Source: Inia geoffrensis (taxonomy: Eukaryota > Chordata > Mammalia > Artiodactyla > Iniidae). From it: a DNA stretch of 64,000 nucleotides. The stretch lies in assembly GCA_036417435.1 (NCBI GenBank), contig CM070902.1:133661886-133725885 (forward strand). The letters run 5' to 3'. Under the pieces are notes generated by a model, which made no database searches, was not told the origin of the DNA, and was given only the letters and a program-made list of their open reading frames with translations. Shown here piece after piece: positions 1-11,375 of the stretch. Within the stretch, counting starts at the first letter, position 1. Each line of letters opens with the position of its first letter. The translations under genes were made by a program, and so were the position numbers.

Positions 1-95
1 TTCATGAAAATGGACATATCAAATGTTTGTAACTGCATCATGTTATACATCATCTCACTTTGTAAATAAAAATACACATTAAAACATGAACAAGG
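1..95 (+). other. Possible 3' end of a plus-strand gene
   Basis: CTTTGTAAATAAAAATACAC contains AATAAA at about 65-70, with AT-rich sequence before it. In mammals PTPN13 lies on the opposite strand next to the 3' side of SLC10A6, so its 3' UTR could end here. I cannot confirm identity; the signal could be chance. Confidence 0.25.
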
Positions 96-141
96 CAAAA
101 GTGTGTGCAGACAAGTTAAACATTTTCAGTGCGCTATTTTT

Positions 142-346
142 TTTTTTTTTTTTTTTGCGGTACGCGGGCCTCTCACTGTTGTGGCCTCTCCCGTTGCGGA
201 GCATAGGCTCCGGACGCGCAGGCTCAGTGGCCATGGCTCATGGGCCTAGCTGCTCTGCGGCATGTGGGATCTTCCCGGAGCGGGGCAAGAACCCGTGTCC
301 CCTGCATCAGCAGGCTGACTCAGCCACTGCGCCACCAGGGAAGCCC
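142..346 (-). mobile_element. CHR SINE, form A
   Basis: It begins on the plus strand with a T run, GCGGTACGCGGGCCTCTCAC, and ends GGGAAGCCC. The target duplication AGTGCGCTATTTTT is present at 128-141 and 347-360. Confidence 0.93.
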
Positions 347-1368
347 AGTGCGCTATTTTTTAACAACATTCCAGGCCTCTGGGAAGGCAGGAACTTCTGG
401 ACCCCAACTTCCATATCCCTACTGGGTCCCGGTTGTGCCAGCCACAGTCCCTGGGAGTGTTGTCAGAACCCCTGGTAGATCTTCTCCAGGCTCTGATGGT
501 GAGGATCAAGTACTGGCTAACAGTGGCTAAGAAATTCATTCTCCCTTCCTGCTGCCTTCCTGTGAGCCTGACTGGTACATAAGTCAGAATTTTCAAGTCT
601 TAGTTGTTGTAAAACTCAGACTATCTCATGAAAGAAAACAATATCACACTACCTGGGACGTTTATATTTGATTCTGCCTAAAAGGAAGAGATCAGCTTCA
701 AAGAACCTGCTTCTGATTCTCAGTACTGAACGTATTTCACTAACTCCTAATTGTGACAGCATTCCTTCATTCAGTCATGAGTGACGCCATCCCAAGACCC
801 CAGAAACTGCTTGGTTCCTTCTCATCAGATTGACCAATTCTGAGCTAGTTAACTGGAATTTCTGATCTTACCCAAGTGCAACGATTTTCTGGGACCTACT
901 CCTGAAGAGCTGAGGCTATTTAAGGGCAGAAGACAGTGTCAGGAAATGCACAAAACCCCACAGGGATGTGTGTGACTCCTCACCAGATAGCAAGTTTGAA
1001 TCCTACCTCAGAAGTGGCTCTGAATCTGGCAAGAGAAGTATCACCACCATCACTTCCACTTCAATCAGAACAGTTTCTACAGATTGAGTTGTAGCTAAAG
1101 ATTTGGAGAAAACGTTTCTATTGCTTTAAAAGATTTTTAGAAACTACTGAGTGAGTTGGAATCATGAGACCTTGTTTTCCTGTCATAAGCACAGGAAACA
1201 AGGCCAGCAGGGTCCAGGAGCCAGTACAGCTGGAGGTGATTAGCTACCATGTGAAGTCAACAGAAATAGAGGGGGAAAGCTGGAGAAGGATCCTTTGTCT
1301 GGAAAGAATGTAGCTAGGAAATGGAAACTGTGGGAAGAAAATGTGGGTTTCGATTTACAAACCCTGAA
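347..1368. other. No recognised feature
   Basis: No repeat family, splice-flanked exon or long frame could be supported here. Short open frames overlap the SINE at the left edge only. Confidence 0.5.
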
Positions 1369-1377
1369 TGGAAACTT

Positions 1378-1672
1378 TTTTTTTAAATAAATTTATTTAC
1401 TTTTGGCCATGTTAGGTCTTCGTTGCGTGCTTGGGCTTCTCATTGCAGTGGCTTCTCGTTGTGGAGCACGGGCTCTAGGCACGTGGGCTCCAGTAGTTGT
1501 GGCACTCAGGCTCAGTAGTTGTGGTTTGCGAGCTCTAGAGCATAGGCTCAGTAGCTGTGGCACACGGGCTTAGCCGCTCCGCAGCATGTGGGATCTACCC
1601 GGACCAGGGCTTGAACCCGTGTCCTCTGCATTGGCAGGCAGATTCTTAACCACTGCGCCAACAGGGAAGCCC
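1378..1672 (-). mobile_element. CHR SINE, form B
   Basis: Complement reads ...GGTTCAAGCCCTGGTCCGG through ACAACTACTGAGCC units to a TAAATAAATTTAAAAAAA tail. Duplication TGGAAACTT occurs at 1369-1377 and 1673-1681. Confidence 0.93.
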
Positions 1673-1681
1673 TGGAAACTT

Positions 1682-2516
1682 AATTACAGTAAAAATGTTA
1701 CTGCCCTCATCTGGGACGTGGCTCCACTACCATGGAATGGGGTGAGCCATTTGCTAGGGCCACGCTGGTTAGAAAACATGGCGAAGCCACAGAGCCAGGG
1801 TGGCACATGGAGACACTCCAATAGCCAATGAATGAATAAATACTACTTGGTCCTTAACGCACATTAGATAGCTAAGTACTATAAAATATACACCCAAACG
1901 TATAATGGCTCATACATAATAGAAGTTTATCTAAGAGATCTGGGCAAGAGAACAGCTCAGCAGGGCAGCTCTCCTCCGACTGTTAGGAACCCAGGCTGAT
2001 GGAGTTTCTGTAATCAACACATAGCTTCCAAGGTCATCCTGGGAATCATTTCCATTTCCCCAGCCAGAAAGGGGGAAAAGAGTAGGGACACCTGTGGGGG
2101 ATTCTTTGAGCTGGGCAGGCCTGGAAACAAAGCACATCACTGCCATTCATTCTATCAGCAAGGACTGCCCAAATGGTGGCCCAAGCACAAGGAAGCTGGG
2201 AAATGAGTTGGCTGAGCAGCTGATTCCCAGTGACAGACAACTCTCTGCTATAGAAGGAGAACCACAAGTCGTGATGGAATCTATTTATAAAACTGAAGTT
2301 GTATATTTTAAAAGAATATCTTAATTTAAAAGAATATCTTAATATAGTCACTGCAAGATTGGATACATCATTTTGTCCCCAAGTTTGGTATATGTCATTA
2401 GTAGAAATATTTCTGTATTATGATAAAAAGAAGAGAAATGGCTATTGAGAAAAGGTCAGGTGTTCACATCTGTGGTTCCAAACAGCCTGCTAGATCTCTT
2501 GGTTTTAAGTCTGTTT
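1682..2516. other. Weak dispersed-repeat resemblance, otherwise nothing
   Basis: The stretch 1880-2230 (ATGGCTCATACATAATAGAAG, CAGCAGGGCAGCTCTCCTCC, GAAGCTGGGAAATGAG) looks like an old mammalian dispersed repeat whose family I cannot name. The 46600-47040 stretch has similar wording. No gene is supported. Confidence 0.3.
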
Positions 2517-2975
2517 GGGACTTCCCTGGTGGTGCAGTGGTTAAGAATCTGCCTGCCAATGCAGGGGGACACAGGTTTGGTCTCTGGAGCAGGAAGATCC
2601 CACATGCTGTGGAGCAACTAAGCCCATGTGCCACAACTACTGAGCCTGAACTCTAGAGCCTGTGAGCCACAACTACTGAGCCTGCACGCCACAACTACTG
2701 CTGAAGCCCATGTGCCCTAGAGCCGATGCACCGCAACTACTGAGCCCACACACCACAACTACCAAAGCCTGCACACTCTAGGGCCTGTGTGCCGCAACTA
2801 CTGAGCCCACAGGCTACAACTACTGAAGCCCGCATGCCTAGAGCCTGTGCTACACAACAAGAGAAGCCACCGCAATGAGAAACTCGCACACCACAACAAA
2901 GAGTAGCCCCTGCTTGCCACAAGTAGAGAAAACCCACGCACAGCAACAAGGATACAAGGCAGCCAAAAAAAAAAA
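2517..2975 (+). mobile_element. CHR SINE, form B, expanded
   Basis: It starts GGGACTTCCCTGGTGGTGCA and ends CAGCCAAAAAAAAAAA. At about 460 bp it is some 150 bp longer than other form B copies because the ACAACTACTGAGCC / GCCTAGAGCC module is repeated extra times between 2635 and 2830. No clear target duplication. Confidence 0.9.
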
Positions 2976-3310
2976 TGTCTAGTTATCTAAATGCAGTGTG
3001 ATACATCCAAGAAATGAACAACTCACCAAAGCAGTCCTTTAGTCAGATGTCTTGATGGTGGACAATGTGTTCCCATCTTACATAATTCAGGGTACCTTGT
3101 TATGGAGGAGATAAATGTAACAAATATTGCATTGACCTGCATAATATTTTAAAGCCAATCTAAATTTTAATATATCAGTTTTGAATTGCAGTTGACTGCA
3201 AGTAAGCAAAACCTAGCCCTACAGACTTACACAAATTAGAGGTTTCTTTCTTTAAGAAAACAAGTTCAGAAGTAGACAATTGCTGGGATTGATTCTACAG
3301 TTCGATAATG
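2976..3310. other. No recognised feature
   Basis: AT-rich sequence between a SINE and the truncated end of the long L1. Nothing could be supported. Confidence 0.5.
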
Positions 3311-4015
3311 TCAGATATAGTCCCATTTGTTTATTTCTGCTTTTGTTTTCCTTTCCTGAGGAGACATAGCCAAAACATTATTGCTAAGACCCATGTCAAA
3401 GAGCATACCACCTATGTCTTCTTCTAGAATTTTTATGGTTTCAGGTCTTATATTTAAGTCTTTAATCCATTTTGAGTTTATTTTTGTATATGGCATGAGA
3501 AATAGTCTAGCTTGACTCTTTTGCATTTAGCTGTCCAGTTTTCCCAACACCATTTATTGAAGAGGCTGTCTTTTTCCCATTGTGTATTCTTGCCTCATTT
3601 GTTGTAGATTAATGCCACATAAGAGTGTGGGATCATTTCTGAGCTCTCTATTCTGTTCCATTATCTATGTCTGTTTTTGTGCCAGTACCATACAGTTTTA
3701 TTACTGTAGCTTTGTAGAATAGTTTGAAATCAGTGTGTGATAATTTCACCTCTGTTCTTTCTCAATATTGTTTTGGCTATTCAGGTTCTTTTGAGTTTAA
3801 TACAAATTTTAGAATTATTTGTTCTAGTTCAGTGAAAAAGCCCATTGGTATTTTGATAAGGATTGCCTTTGGGTAGTACAGTCACTAACAATATTAATTT
3901 TTCCAATCCATGAGTACAGTATATCTTTCCATTTGTGTCATCTTCACTTTCTTTCATCAGTATCTTACAGTTTTCTGAGTTAATGGTCTTCTACCTCCTT
4001 AGATTTATACCTAAG

Positions 4016-4245
4016 ATTTTTGGGTTTTTGTTTTTTGGGGGGTTTTTTTTTTGTGTGGTACGCAGGCCTCTCACTGTTGTGGCCTCTCCCGTTGAGGAGC
4101 ACAGGCTCTGGACACACAGGCTCAGCAGCCATGGCTCACGGGCCCAGCCACTCCGCTGCATGTGGGATCTTCCCAAACCGGGGCATGAACCCATGTCCCT
4201 GCATTGGCAGGCAGACTCTAAACCACTGCGCCACCAGGGAAGCCC
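4016..4245 (-). mobile_element. CHR SINE, form A, in L1
   Basis: It splits L1 ORF2 sequence. Duplication TATACCTAAG at 4006-4015 and 4246-4255; the L1 reading resumes cleanly after it. Confidence 0.93.
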
Positions 4246-4351
4246 TATACCTAAGTATTTTATTCTTTTTTGATGTGATTGTAAATGGAATTATTTCCTT
4301 AATTTCTGCTTCTGATAGTTTGTTGTTGGTGTATATAAACACAACAGATTT

Positions 4352-4885
4352 CTATATATTAATTTTGTATCCTGCAACTTTACTGAATTCATTAATGAGC
4401 TCTAGTTCTAGAAACACCAGTTGTTTTCTGATGTTGTCTTTAGGATTTTCTATGTATAATATCATGTTATCGGCAAACAGTGAGAGTTTTACTTCTTCCT
4501 TTCCAAGTTGGATTTCTTTTATTTCTTTTTCTTGTCTGATTTTTATGACTAGGACTTCCAATACTATGTTGAATGAAAGTGGCAAGAGTGGGCATCCTTG
4601 CCTTCTTCCTGATCTTAGAAGAAATACTTTCAGCTTTTTACCATTGAGTATGATGATAGCCATGTGCTTGTCATATATGGCCTTTATTATGTTGAGGTAT
4701 GTTCCCTCTATACCCACTTTCTGGAGAGCTTTTATCATAAATGTATGTTGAATTTTGTCAAAAGCTTTTTCTGCATCTACTGAAATGATAATATGATTTT
4801 TATTCTTCAGTTTGTTAATGCGGTGTATCACATTGATTGTTTTGTGGATATTGAACCATCCTTGCATCTCTGGAATAAATCCCAC
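4352..4885 (-). pseudogene. L1 ORF2 reverse-transcriptase fragment (in the long minus-strand L1)
   Basis: A 177-aa open stretch covers part of the RT domain: [19 protein letters not shown] (with the AEKAFD element), the [18 protein letters not shown] block and [15 protein letters not shown]. The catalytic FADD is changed to FADN, so this copy would be inactive even without the surrounding breaks. Confidence 0.9.
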
Positions 4886-5116
4886 TTGATCATGGTGTAT
4901 GGTCCTTTAATGTACTGTTGAATTTGGCTGAGGACTTTTGCATTTATGGTCATCCGTAATAGTGGCCTGTAATGTTTTTGTTTGTGTGTGTGTGGAGGGG
5001 GCATATCTTGTCTGGTTTTAGTACAAGGGGACACTGGCCTTGTAGAATGAGTTCAGAAGTGTTCCTTCCTCTGTAATTTTTTGGACGAGTTTGAGAAGGA
5101 TAGGTGTTAACTCTTC

Positions 5117-5303
5117 CTTTTTTTTTTTTTTTTTTAAATATTTATTTATTTGGTTGCACCAGGGCTTAGTTGTGGCATGTGGGCTCCTTAGTTGTGGCAG
5201 TTGCAGCATGCATGTGGGATCTAGTTCTCTGACCAGGGATCGAACCTAGGCCCCCTGCATTGGGAGCGTGGAGTCTTAACCACTGTGCCACCAGGGAAGT
5301 CCC
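5117..5303 (-). mobile_element. CHR SINE, short form B relative, in L1
   Basis: T-rich start, then GGCTTAGTTGTGGCATGTGG, the B-box complement GGGATCGAACCTAGG and a GGGAAGTCCC end. Duplication TTAACTCTTC at 5107-5116 and 5304-5313. Confidence 0.92.
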
Positions 5304-5394
5304 TTAACTCTTCTTTAAATGTTTAGTAGAACTCACTTGTGAAGCTGCCTGGCTCTGGACTTTTGTTTGTTGGGATTTTTAAAATACTGATTCA

Positions 5395-5596
5395 GGGCTT
5401 CCCTGGTGGCGCAGTGGTTGGGAGTCTGCCTGCCAATGCAGGGGGCACGGGTTCGCGCCCTGGTCCGGGAGGAACCCGTGTCCCGCGGAGCAGCTGGGCC
5501 CATGAGCCATGGCTGCTGAGCCTGCGCGTCCGGAGCCTGTGCTCTGCGGCGGGAGGGGCCGCAGCAGTGAGAGACCCGCGTACCATAAAAAAAAAA
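5395..5596 (+). mobile_element. CHR SINE, form A, in L1
   Basis: Starts GGGCTTCCCTGGTGGCGCAG and keeps a B box GGTTCGCGCCC. Duplication AAAATACTGATTCA at 5381-5394 and 5597-5610. Confidence 0.94.
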
Positions 5597-5768
5597 AAAA
5601 TACTGATTCAATTTCATTGATAATTGAGATAATTTAGATAATTGGGCTGTTCATATTTTCTATTTTTTCCTGATTCAGTCTTGAGATATTGTGCATTTCT
5701 AGGGCTTTATCAGTTTCTTCTAGGTTGTCCATTTTATTGGTATGTAATTATTCTTAGTAATCTCTTAT

Positions 5769-5776
<8 letters not shown>

Positions 5777-5800
<24 letters not shown>

Positions 5801-5994
5801 TGCAGTATGCAGGCCCCTCACTGGTGTGGCCTCTCCCATTGTGGAGCACAGGCTCCGGATGCACAGGCTCAGCGGCCATGGCTCACGGGCCCAGCCGCTC
5901 TGCGGCATGTGGGATCTTCCCAGACTGGGGCACAAACCCATGTCCCCTGCATCAGAAGGTGGATTCTCAACTACTGCACCACCAGGGAAGCCCC
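5777..5994 (-). mobile_element. CHR SINE, form A, first unit of a composite
   Basis: The T run at 5774-5801 is its tail and it ends GGGAAGCCCC, running directly into the tail of the next SINE. The target duplication CTTATGATCCTTT at 5764-5776 pairs with 6119-6131, beyond the second unit. Confidence 0.9.
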
Positions 5995-6118
5995 TTTTTT
6001 TTTTTTTTTGTCACACTGCACGGCATGTGGGATCTTAGTTCCCCAACCAGGGATTGAACTTGTGCCCCCTGCAGTGGAAGCACAGAGTCCTAACCACTCG
6101 ACTGCCAGGGAATTCCCA
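5995..6118 (-). mobile_element. CHR SINE, form C, second unit of a composite
   Basis: A T run, then GTGGGATCTTAGTTCCCCAA, and an end at CAGGGAATTCCC. It shares the outer duplication with the preceding form A unit. Confidence 0.9.
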
Positions 6119-7058
6119 CTTATGATCCTTTGTATTTCTGTAGGTTGGTTGTAACTTCTTTTTCATTTCTGATTTGGGCCCTCTTTTTTTCTTGATGAAT
6201 CTAGAGTTTTATCAATTTTGTTTATCCTATCAAAGAAACAGCTTTTAGTTTCATTGAGCTTTTCTATTTTTTTAAGTCTCTATTTCATTTATATCTGCTC
6301 TTTTATTATTTCCTTCCTCCTACTAACTTTGGGTTATGTTGGTCTTTTTTTTTTTTTTTTCCTTTAGGAATGAGGTTAGGTTGTTTGAGATTTTACTTGT
6401 TTACTGAGGTAGGCTTGTATCACCATAAACTTCCCTCTTTGAACTGCTTTTGCTAAAAGATTTTGGATCATTGTGTTATTTTCACTTGTCTCCAGGTATT
6501 ATTTCATTTCCTCTTTGATTTCTTCAGTGACCCACTGGCTGATTAGTAGCACATTGTTTAATGTCCACATTTGTGGGGTTTGCAGGTTTTGTTTTTTTTC
6601 TTGTAGTTAATTTCTAGTCTCATAGCAGTGTGGTCAAAAAAGATATTTGATTTGATTTCAGTTTTCTTAAATTTACTGAGACTTGTTTTGTGGCCTATCA
6701 TTTGATCTATCCTGGAGAATGTTCTGTGTATGTGCCCTTGAAAAGACTGTATTCTGCCTTTGGATGGAATGTTCTATATAAATATCTATTAAGTCCATCT
6801 TGTCTAATGCATCATTTAAAGCTAGTGTTTCCTTATTGATATTCCATCTGGATGATTGAGGTAAGTAAGGTGTTAAAGTCCCCTACTATTATTGTGTAAC
6901 TGTCAATTTCTTCCTTAATGTTTGTTAATATTTGCTGTAAGTATTTAGGTGCTTCTATGTTGGTGCATATATACTTACAATTTTTATATCTTCCTGTGGG
7001 ATTGATCCCTTTATCATTGTGTAATGTCCTTCTTTGTCTCTTGTTACAATCTTTGTTT

Positions 7059-7074
7059 TAAAGTCTATCTTGTC
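7059..7074. repeat. Target duplication, left copy, of the nested L1
   Basis: TAAAGTCTATCTTGTC, the same as 9325-9340. After it, CCCCAACTTTCTTTTGTTT also recurs in the right flank, but there 17 nt further on (see findings). Confidence 0.85.
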
Positions 7075-7486
7075 CCCCAACTTTCTTTTGTTTCTCACCA
7101 CTCTTATTCAACATAGTTTTGGAAGTTTTAGCCACAGCAATCAGAAAAGAAAAAGAAATAAAAGGAGTCCAAATCGGAAAAGAAGAAGTAAAGCTGTCAC
7201 TGTTTGCAGATGACATGATACTATACATAGAGAATCCTAAAGATGCTACCAGAAAACTACTAATCAAAACTACTAAAAAGAGCTAATCAATGAATTTGGG
7301 AAAGTAGGAGGATACAAAATTAATGCACAGAAATCTCTGGCATTCTTATAAACTAATGATGAAAAATCTGAAAGTGAAATTAAGAAAACACTCCCATTTA
7401 CCATTGCAACAAAAAGAATAAAATATCTAGGAATAAACCTACCTAAGGAGACAAAAGACCTGTATGCAGAAAATTATAAGACACTG

Positions 7487-8335
7487 ATGAAAGAAATTAA
7501 AGATGATACAAATAGGTGGAGAGATATCCCATGTTCTTGGATTGGAAGAATCAACATTGTGAAAATGACTCTACTACCCAAAGCAATCTACAGATTCAAT
7601 GTAATCCCTATCAAACTACCACTGGCATTTTTCACAGAACTAGAACAAAAAATTTCACAATTTTTATGGAAACACAACAGACCCCGAATAGCCAAAGCAA
7701 TCTTGAGAACGAAAAATGGAGCTGGAGGATTCAGGCTTCCTGACTTCAGACTATACTACAGAGCTACAGTAATCAAGACAGTATGGTACTGGCACAAAAA
7801 CAGAAAGATAGATCAATGGAACAAGATAGAAAGCCCAGAGATAAACCCATGCATATATGGTCACCTTATCTTTGATAAAGGGGGCAAGAATATACAGTGG
7901 AGAAAAAACAGCCCCTTCAATAAATGTTGCTGGAAAAACTGGACAGGTGCATGTAAAAGTATGAAATTAGAATACTCCCTAACACCATACACAAAATGGA
8001 TTAAAGACCTAAATGTAAGGCCAGACACTATCAAACTCTTAGAGGAAAACATAGGCAGAACACTCTATGACATAAATCACAGCAAGATCCTTTTTGACCC
8101 ACCTCCTAGAGAAATGGAAATAAAAACAAAAATAAACAAATGGGACCTAATGAAACTTCAAAGCTTTTGCACAGCAAAGGAAACCATAAACAAGACCAAA
8201 AGACAAACCTCAGAATGGGAGAAAACATTTTCAAATGAAGCAACTGACAAAGGATTCATCTCCAAAATTTACAAGCAGCTCATGCAGCTCAATATCAAAA
8301 AAGCAACCCAATCCAAAAATGGGCAGAAGACCTAA
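7487..8335 (+). pseudogene. L1 ORF2 C-terminal half, open fragment
   Basis: The 282-aa stretch begins [20 protein letters not shown], includes [20 protein letters not shown] and [20 protein letters not shown], and stops after GQKT where a frameshift leads to TAG. It is the post-RT and linker part of ORF2, with no complete catalytic domain. The long open frame indicates a fairly young copy. Confidence 0.92.
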
Positions 8336-8379
8336 ATAGACCTTTCTCCAAAGAAGATATACAGATTGCCAGCAAACAC

Positions 8380-8823
8380 ATGAAAGAATGCTCAACATCA
8401 TTAATCATTAGAGAAATGCAAATCAAAACTACAATGAGATATCATCTCACACCAGTCAGAATGGCCATCATCAAAAAATCTAGAAACAATAAATGCTGGA
8501 GAGGGTGTGGAGAAAAGGGAACACTCTTGCACTGTTGGTGGGAATGTAAATTGATACAGCCACTATGGAAAACAGTATGGAGGTTCCTTAAAAAACTAAA
8601 AATAGAAGTACCATACAACCCAGCAATCCCACTACTGGGCATATACCCTGAGAAAACCATAATTCAAAAAGAGTCATGTACCAAAATGTTCACTGCAGCT
8701 CTATTTACAATAGCCAGGACATGGAAGCCACCTAAGCGTCCATCCACAGATGAATGGATAAAGAAGATATGGCACATATATACAATGGAATATTACTCAG
8801 CCATAAAAAGAAACGAAATTTGA
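8380..8823 (+). pseudogene. L1 ORF2 C-terminus, cysteine-rich end
   Basis: The 147-aa frame continues ORF2 after the shift at about 8335 and ends normally: [19 protein letters not shown], the cysteine motif, then [12 protein letters not shown] and the terminal [12 protein letters not shown]. The shift between this and the preceding fragment, with the 5' truncation, makes the element non-autonomous. Confidence 0.9.
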
Positions 8824-9324
8824 GTTATTTGTAGTGAGGTGGATGAACCTAGAGACTGTCATGCAGAGTGAAGTAAGTCAGAAAGAGAAAAGGAAATACC
8901 GTATGTTAACACATATATATGGGATCTAAGGGGGAAAAAAATGTCATGAAGAACCTAGGGGCAAGATGGGAATAAAGACACACACCTACTAGAGAATGGA
9001 CTTGAGGATATGGGGAGGGGGAAGAGTAAGCTGTGACAAAGTGAGAGAGTGGCATGGACATATATATACTAACAAACGTAAAGTAGATAGCTAGTGGGAA
9101 GCAGCCGCATAGCACAGGGAGATCAGCTCGATGCTCTGTGACCACCTAGAGGGGTGGGATAGGGAGGGTTGGAGGGAGGGAGACGCAAGAGGGAAGCGAT
9201 ATGGGAACATATGTATATGTATAACTGATTCACTTTGTTATAAAGCAGAAACTAACACACCATTGTAAAGCAATTATTCTCCAATAAAGATATTAAGAAA
9301 ATTTTAAAAATAAAAAAATAAAAA

Positions 9325-9340
9325 TAAAGTCTATCTTGTC
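9325..9340. repeat. Target duplication, right copy, of the nested L1
   Basis: Identical 16-mer to 7059-7074, directly after the A-rich L1 tail. The minus-strand L1 resumes here. Confidence 0.85.
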
Positions 9341-10089
9341 TGATATAAGTATTGATACCCCAACTTCCTTTTGTTTTCTATTTGCATGCAATACCTTTTT
9401 CAGTCCCCTCACTTTCAGTCTATGTGTGTCTTTTGATCTGAAGTGGGTCTCTTGTAGGCAGCATATTTATGTGTCTTTTTTCTTTTTAAATCCATTCAGC
9501 CATTTTATGTCTTTTGATTGAATCATTTAGTCCATTTATATTTAAAGTAATTAGTAATAGGTATATACTTACTGGCATTTTGTTCATTGTTTTCTGGTTG
9601 TTTTGAAGCTCTTTTTTGTTCCTTTCTTCTTTTGTTCTCTTCCCTTAGGATTTGATGATTATCTTTAATGTTTGGACTCCTTTATCTTTTTTGTGTGTGT
9701 ATCTATTTTGGATTTTTTGTTTTGTCATTACCATGAGGTTTAAATATAACAAGCTCTTTACACACATACATATATAAACATATATATACATATAAATTTA
9801 AGTTGATCTCAAGTTCAAATGCATTGTAACAGCCCTGCATATTTGCTCCCTCTCCCCACATTTAATGTGTTTGACATCATATTTCACATCTTTTTGTTTT
9901 GTGTATCCCTTAATTAATTATTTTGGATATGGATGATTTTAATACTTTTGTCTTTTAACTTTCCTACTAGCTTTATAAGTAGTTGATCTACTACCTTTAC
10001 TGTATATTTGCCTTTACCAATGAGATTTTTCCTTTTGTAATTTTCATATTTCTACTGTGGCCTTTTCTCTTCCACTTAGAGACATCTGT

Positions 10090-10374
10090 TTAACATTTCT
10101 TGTAGAGCTGATTTAGTTGTGCTGAACTCTCTTTGCTTTTCATGCTTCTCTGTAAAACTCTTTCTCTCTCCTTCAAATCGGAATGATAGCCTTGCTGGGT
10201 AGGGTATTCTTGGTTGTAGGTTTTCTCCATCACTTTGAATATATCATGCCACTCCCTTCTGGCCTGCAGAGTGTCTACTAAAATGTCAGCTGACAGTTTT
10301 ATGGGAATTTCCTTGTACATAACTAGTTGCTTTTCCCTTGCTGTTTTTAAGATTCTCACTTTAATTTCTGTCAT
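10090..10374 (-). pseudogene. L1 ORF1p C-terminal fragment (in the long minus-strand L1)
   Basis: A 94-aa open stretch contains IPIKLSADILVDTLQARREW, the conserved C-terminal block of the L1 RNA-binding protein ORF1p. The sequence after it no longer follows the family and ends early. It fixes the element's direction as minus, with the 5' end to the right. Confidence 0.85.
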
Positions 10375-11375
10375 TTTACTTATAATGTGTCTTAATGTGG
10401 ACCTCTTTAGGTTGATCTTGTTTGGGACTCTCTGTGATTCCTGAACCTGAATGCCTGTTTTTTTCTTCCCAGGTTAGGGAAATTTTCAGCTATTATGTCT
10501 TCAAATATGTTCTCTGCCCCTTTCTCTCTTTCTCTCTCTTCCTCTGTGCCCCCATAATGTGAATGTTAGCATGCTCAGTGTTGTCCTGGAGGTCTCTTAA
10601 ACTGTTTTTTTGTTTGTTTGTTTTTCTTTTTCTTTTCAGCTTGAGTGATTTCCTCTGCTGTCTTCCAGTTCACTGATCCATTCTTTCATTTCATCTAGTC
10701 TGTTGATTCCTTCTAGTATATTTTTTTATTTCTGTTCTCGTACTCTTCAGCCCTGTTTGGCTCTTTATATTTTCTAGCTCTTTGTTAAACTTCTCACTGT
10801 GTTCATCCATTTTTCTCTTGAGTTTGTTGAACACCTTTATGATCGTTACCTTAAACTTTATTGGGTACATTGCTTATCTCTACTTAGTTTTTCTGGGATT
10901 TTGTCTTGTTCCTCATTTGGAACATATTTCTTTGTCTCTTCATTTTTCCTAATTCTCTGTGTTTTTATGTATTTGTATGTATTAGGTAGGTTGGTTATGT
11001 TTCCCAATCTTAGAGAAGTGCCCTTATGTCGGAGACATTCTATGGGTCTGAGCAGCACACTCCTCTCTGTTCACCAGAGCTATATGCTCTATGTTGGCTG
11101 CATGGGCCCTTTTTCTATGCCAGGGCTGACTACAGTGGGCATGCTGTTAGGCGAGGCTGGCACTGGCCTGGTTGCCTGCCAGGCCCTGCCTAGTGCGGTG
11201 GCTGCTGCCCACTGGTGGGTAGTGTTAGGTCCCAGTGTGGTTGGCTACACAGCCTAGAGACTCCCAAAACCAGTGCCAGCCTGTTGGTAGACTAGGCAGG
11301 GTCTCAGGGCAGCTGGCTGCAGAGGCCAGGGCATCGCAGGACTGGTTCCAACCCCCTAGTGGGCAGCATATCATC

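Larger units (their letters stand above)
7094..9324 (+). mobile_element. 5'-truncated plus-strand L1 nested in the minus-strand L1
   Basis: It starts inside the RT block (TCTCACCACTCTTATTCAAC, encoding SPLLFNI), keeps FADDM at about 7204, the rest of ORF2 and a full 3' UTR ending CCAATAAAGATATTAAG plus an A-rich tail. No ORF1 or endonuclease domain is left. Target-duplication sequence TAAAGTCTATCTTGTC occurs at 7059-7074 and 9325-9340. Confidence 0.92.
3311..11375 (-). mobile_element. Long minus-strand L1, interrupted by five SINEs and a nested L1
   Basis: Read on the minus strand, a GC-richer 5' region lies at about 11000-11375, ORF1p-like sequence at 10090-10374, ORF2 endonuclease and RT regions between about 10000 and 4350, and late ORF2 sequence (WIKDLNIRPETIKILEE) at 3311-3526. 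The 3' UTR and last part of ORF2 are missing, so the copy is 3'-truncated at about 3311. Interruptions are at 4016-4245, 5117-5303, 5395-5596, 5777-6118 and 7094-9324. Every reading frame is broken. Confidence 0.88.

Noticed and set aside
2635..2830. CRISPR-like spaced repeats (ACAACTACTGAGCC units)
   Set aside because: The units are internal modules of a form B SINE in a vertebrate genome.
7094..9324. Retrotransposition-competent L1
   Set aside because: It is 5'-truncated within the RT region and frameshifted near 8335.
10799..11257. 152-aa frame on the plus strand
   Set aside because: It is antisense to the 5' part of the minus-strand L1.
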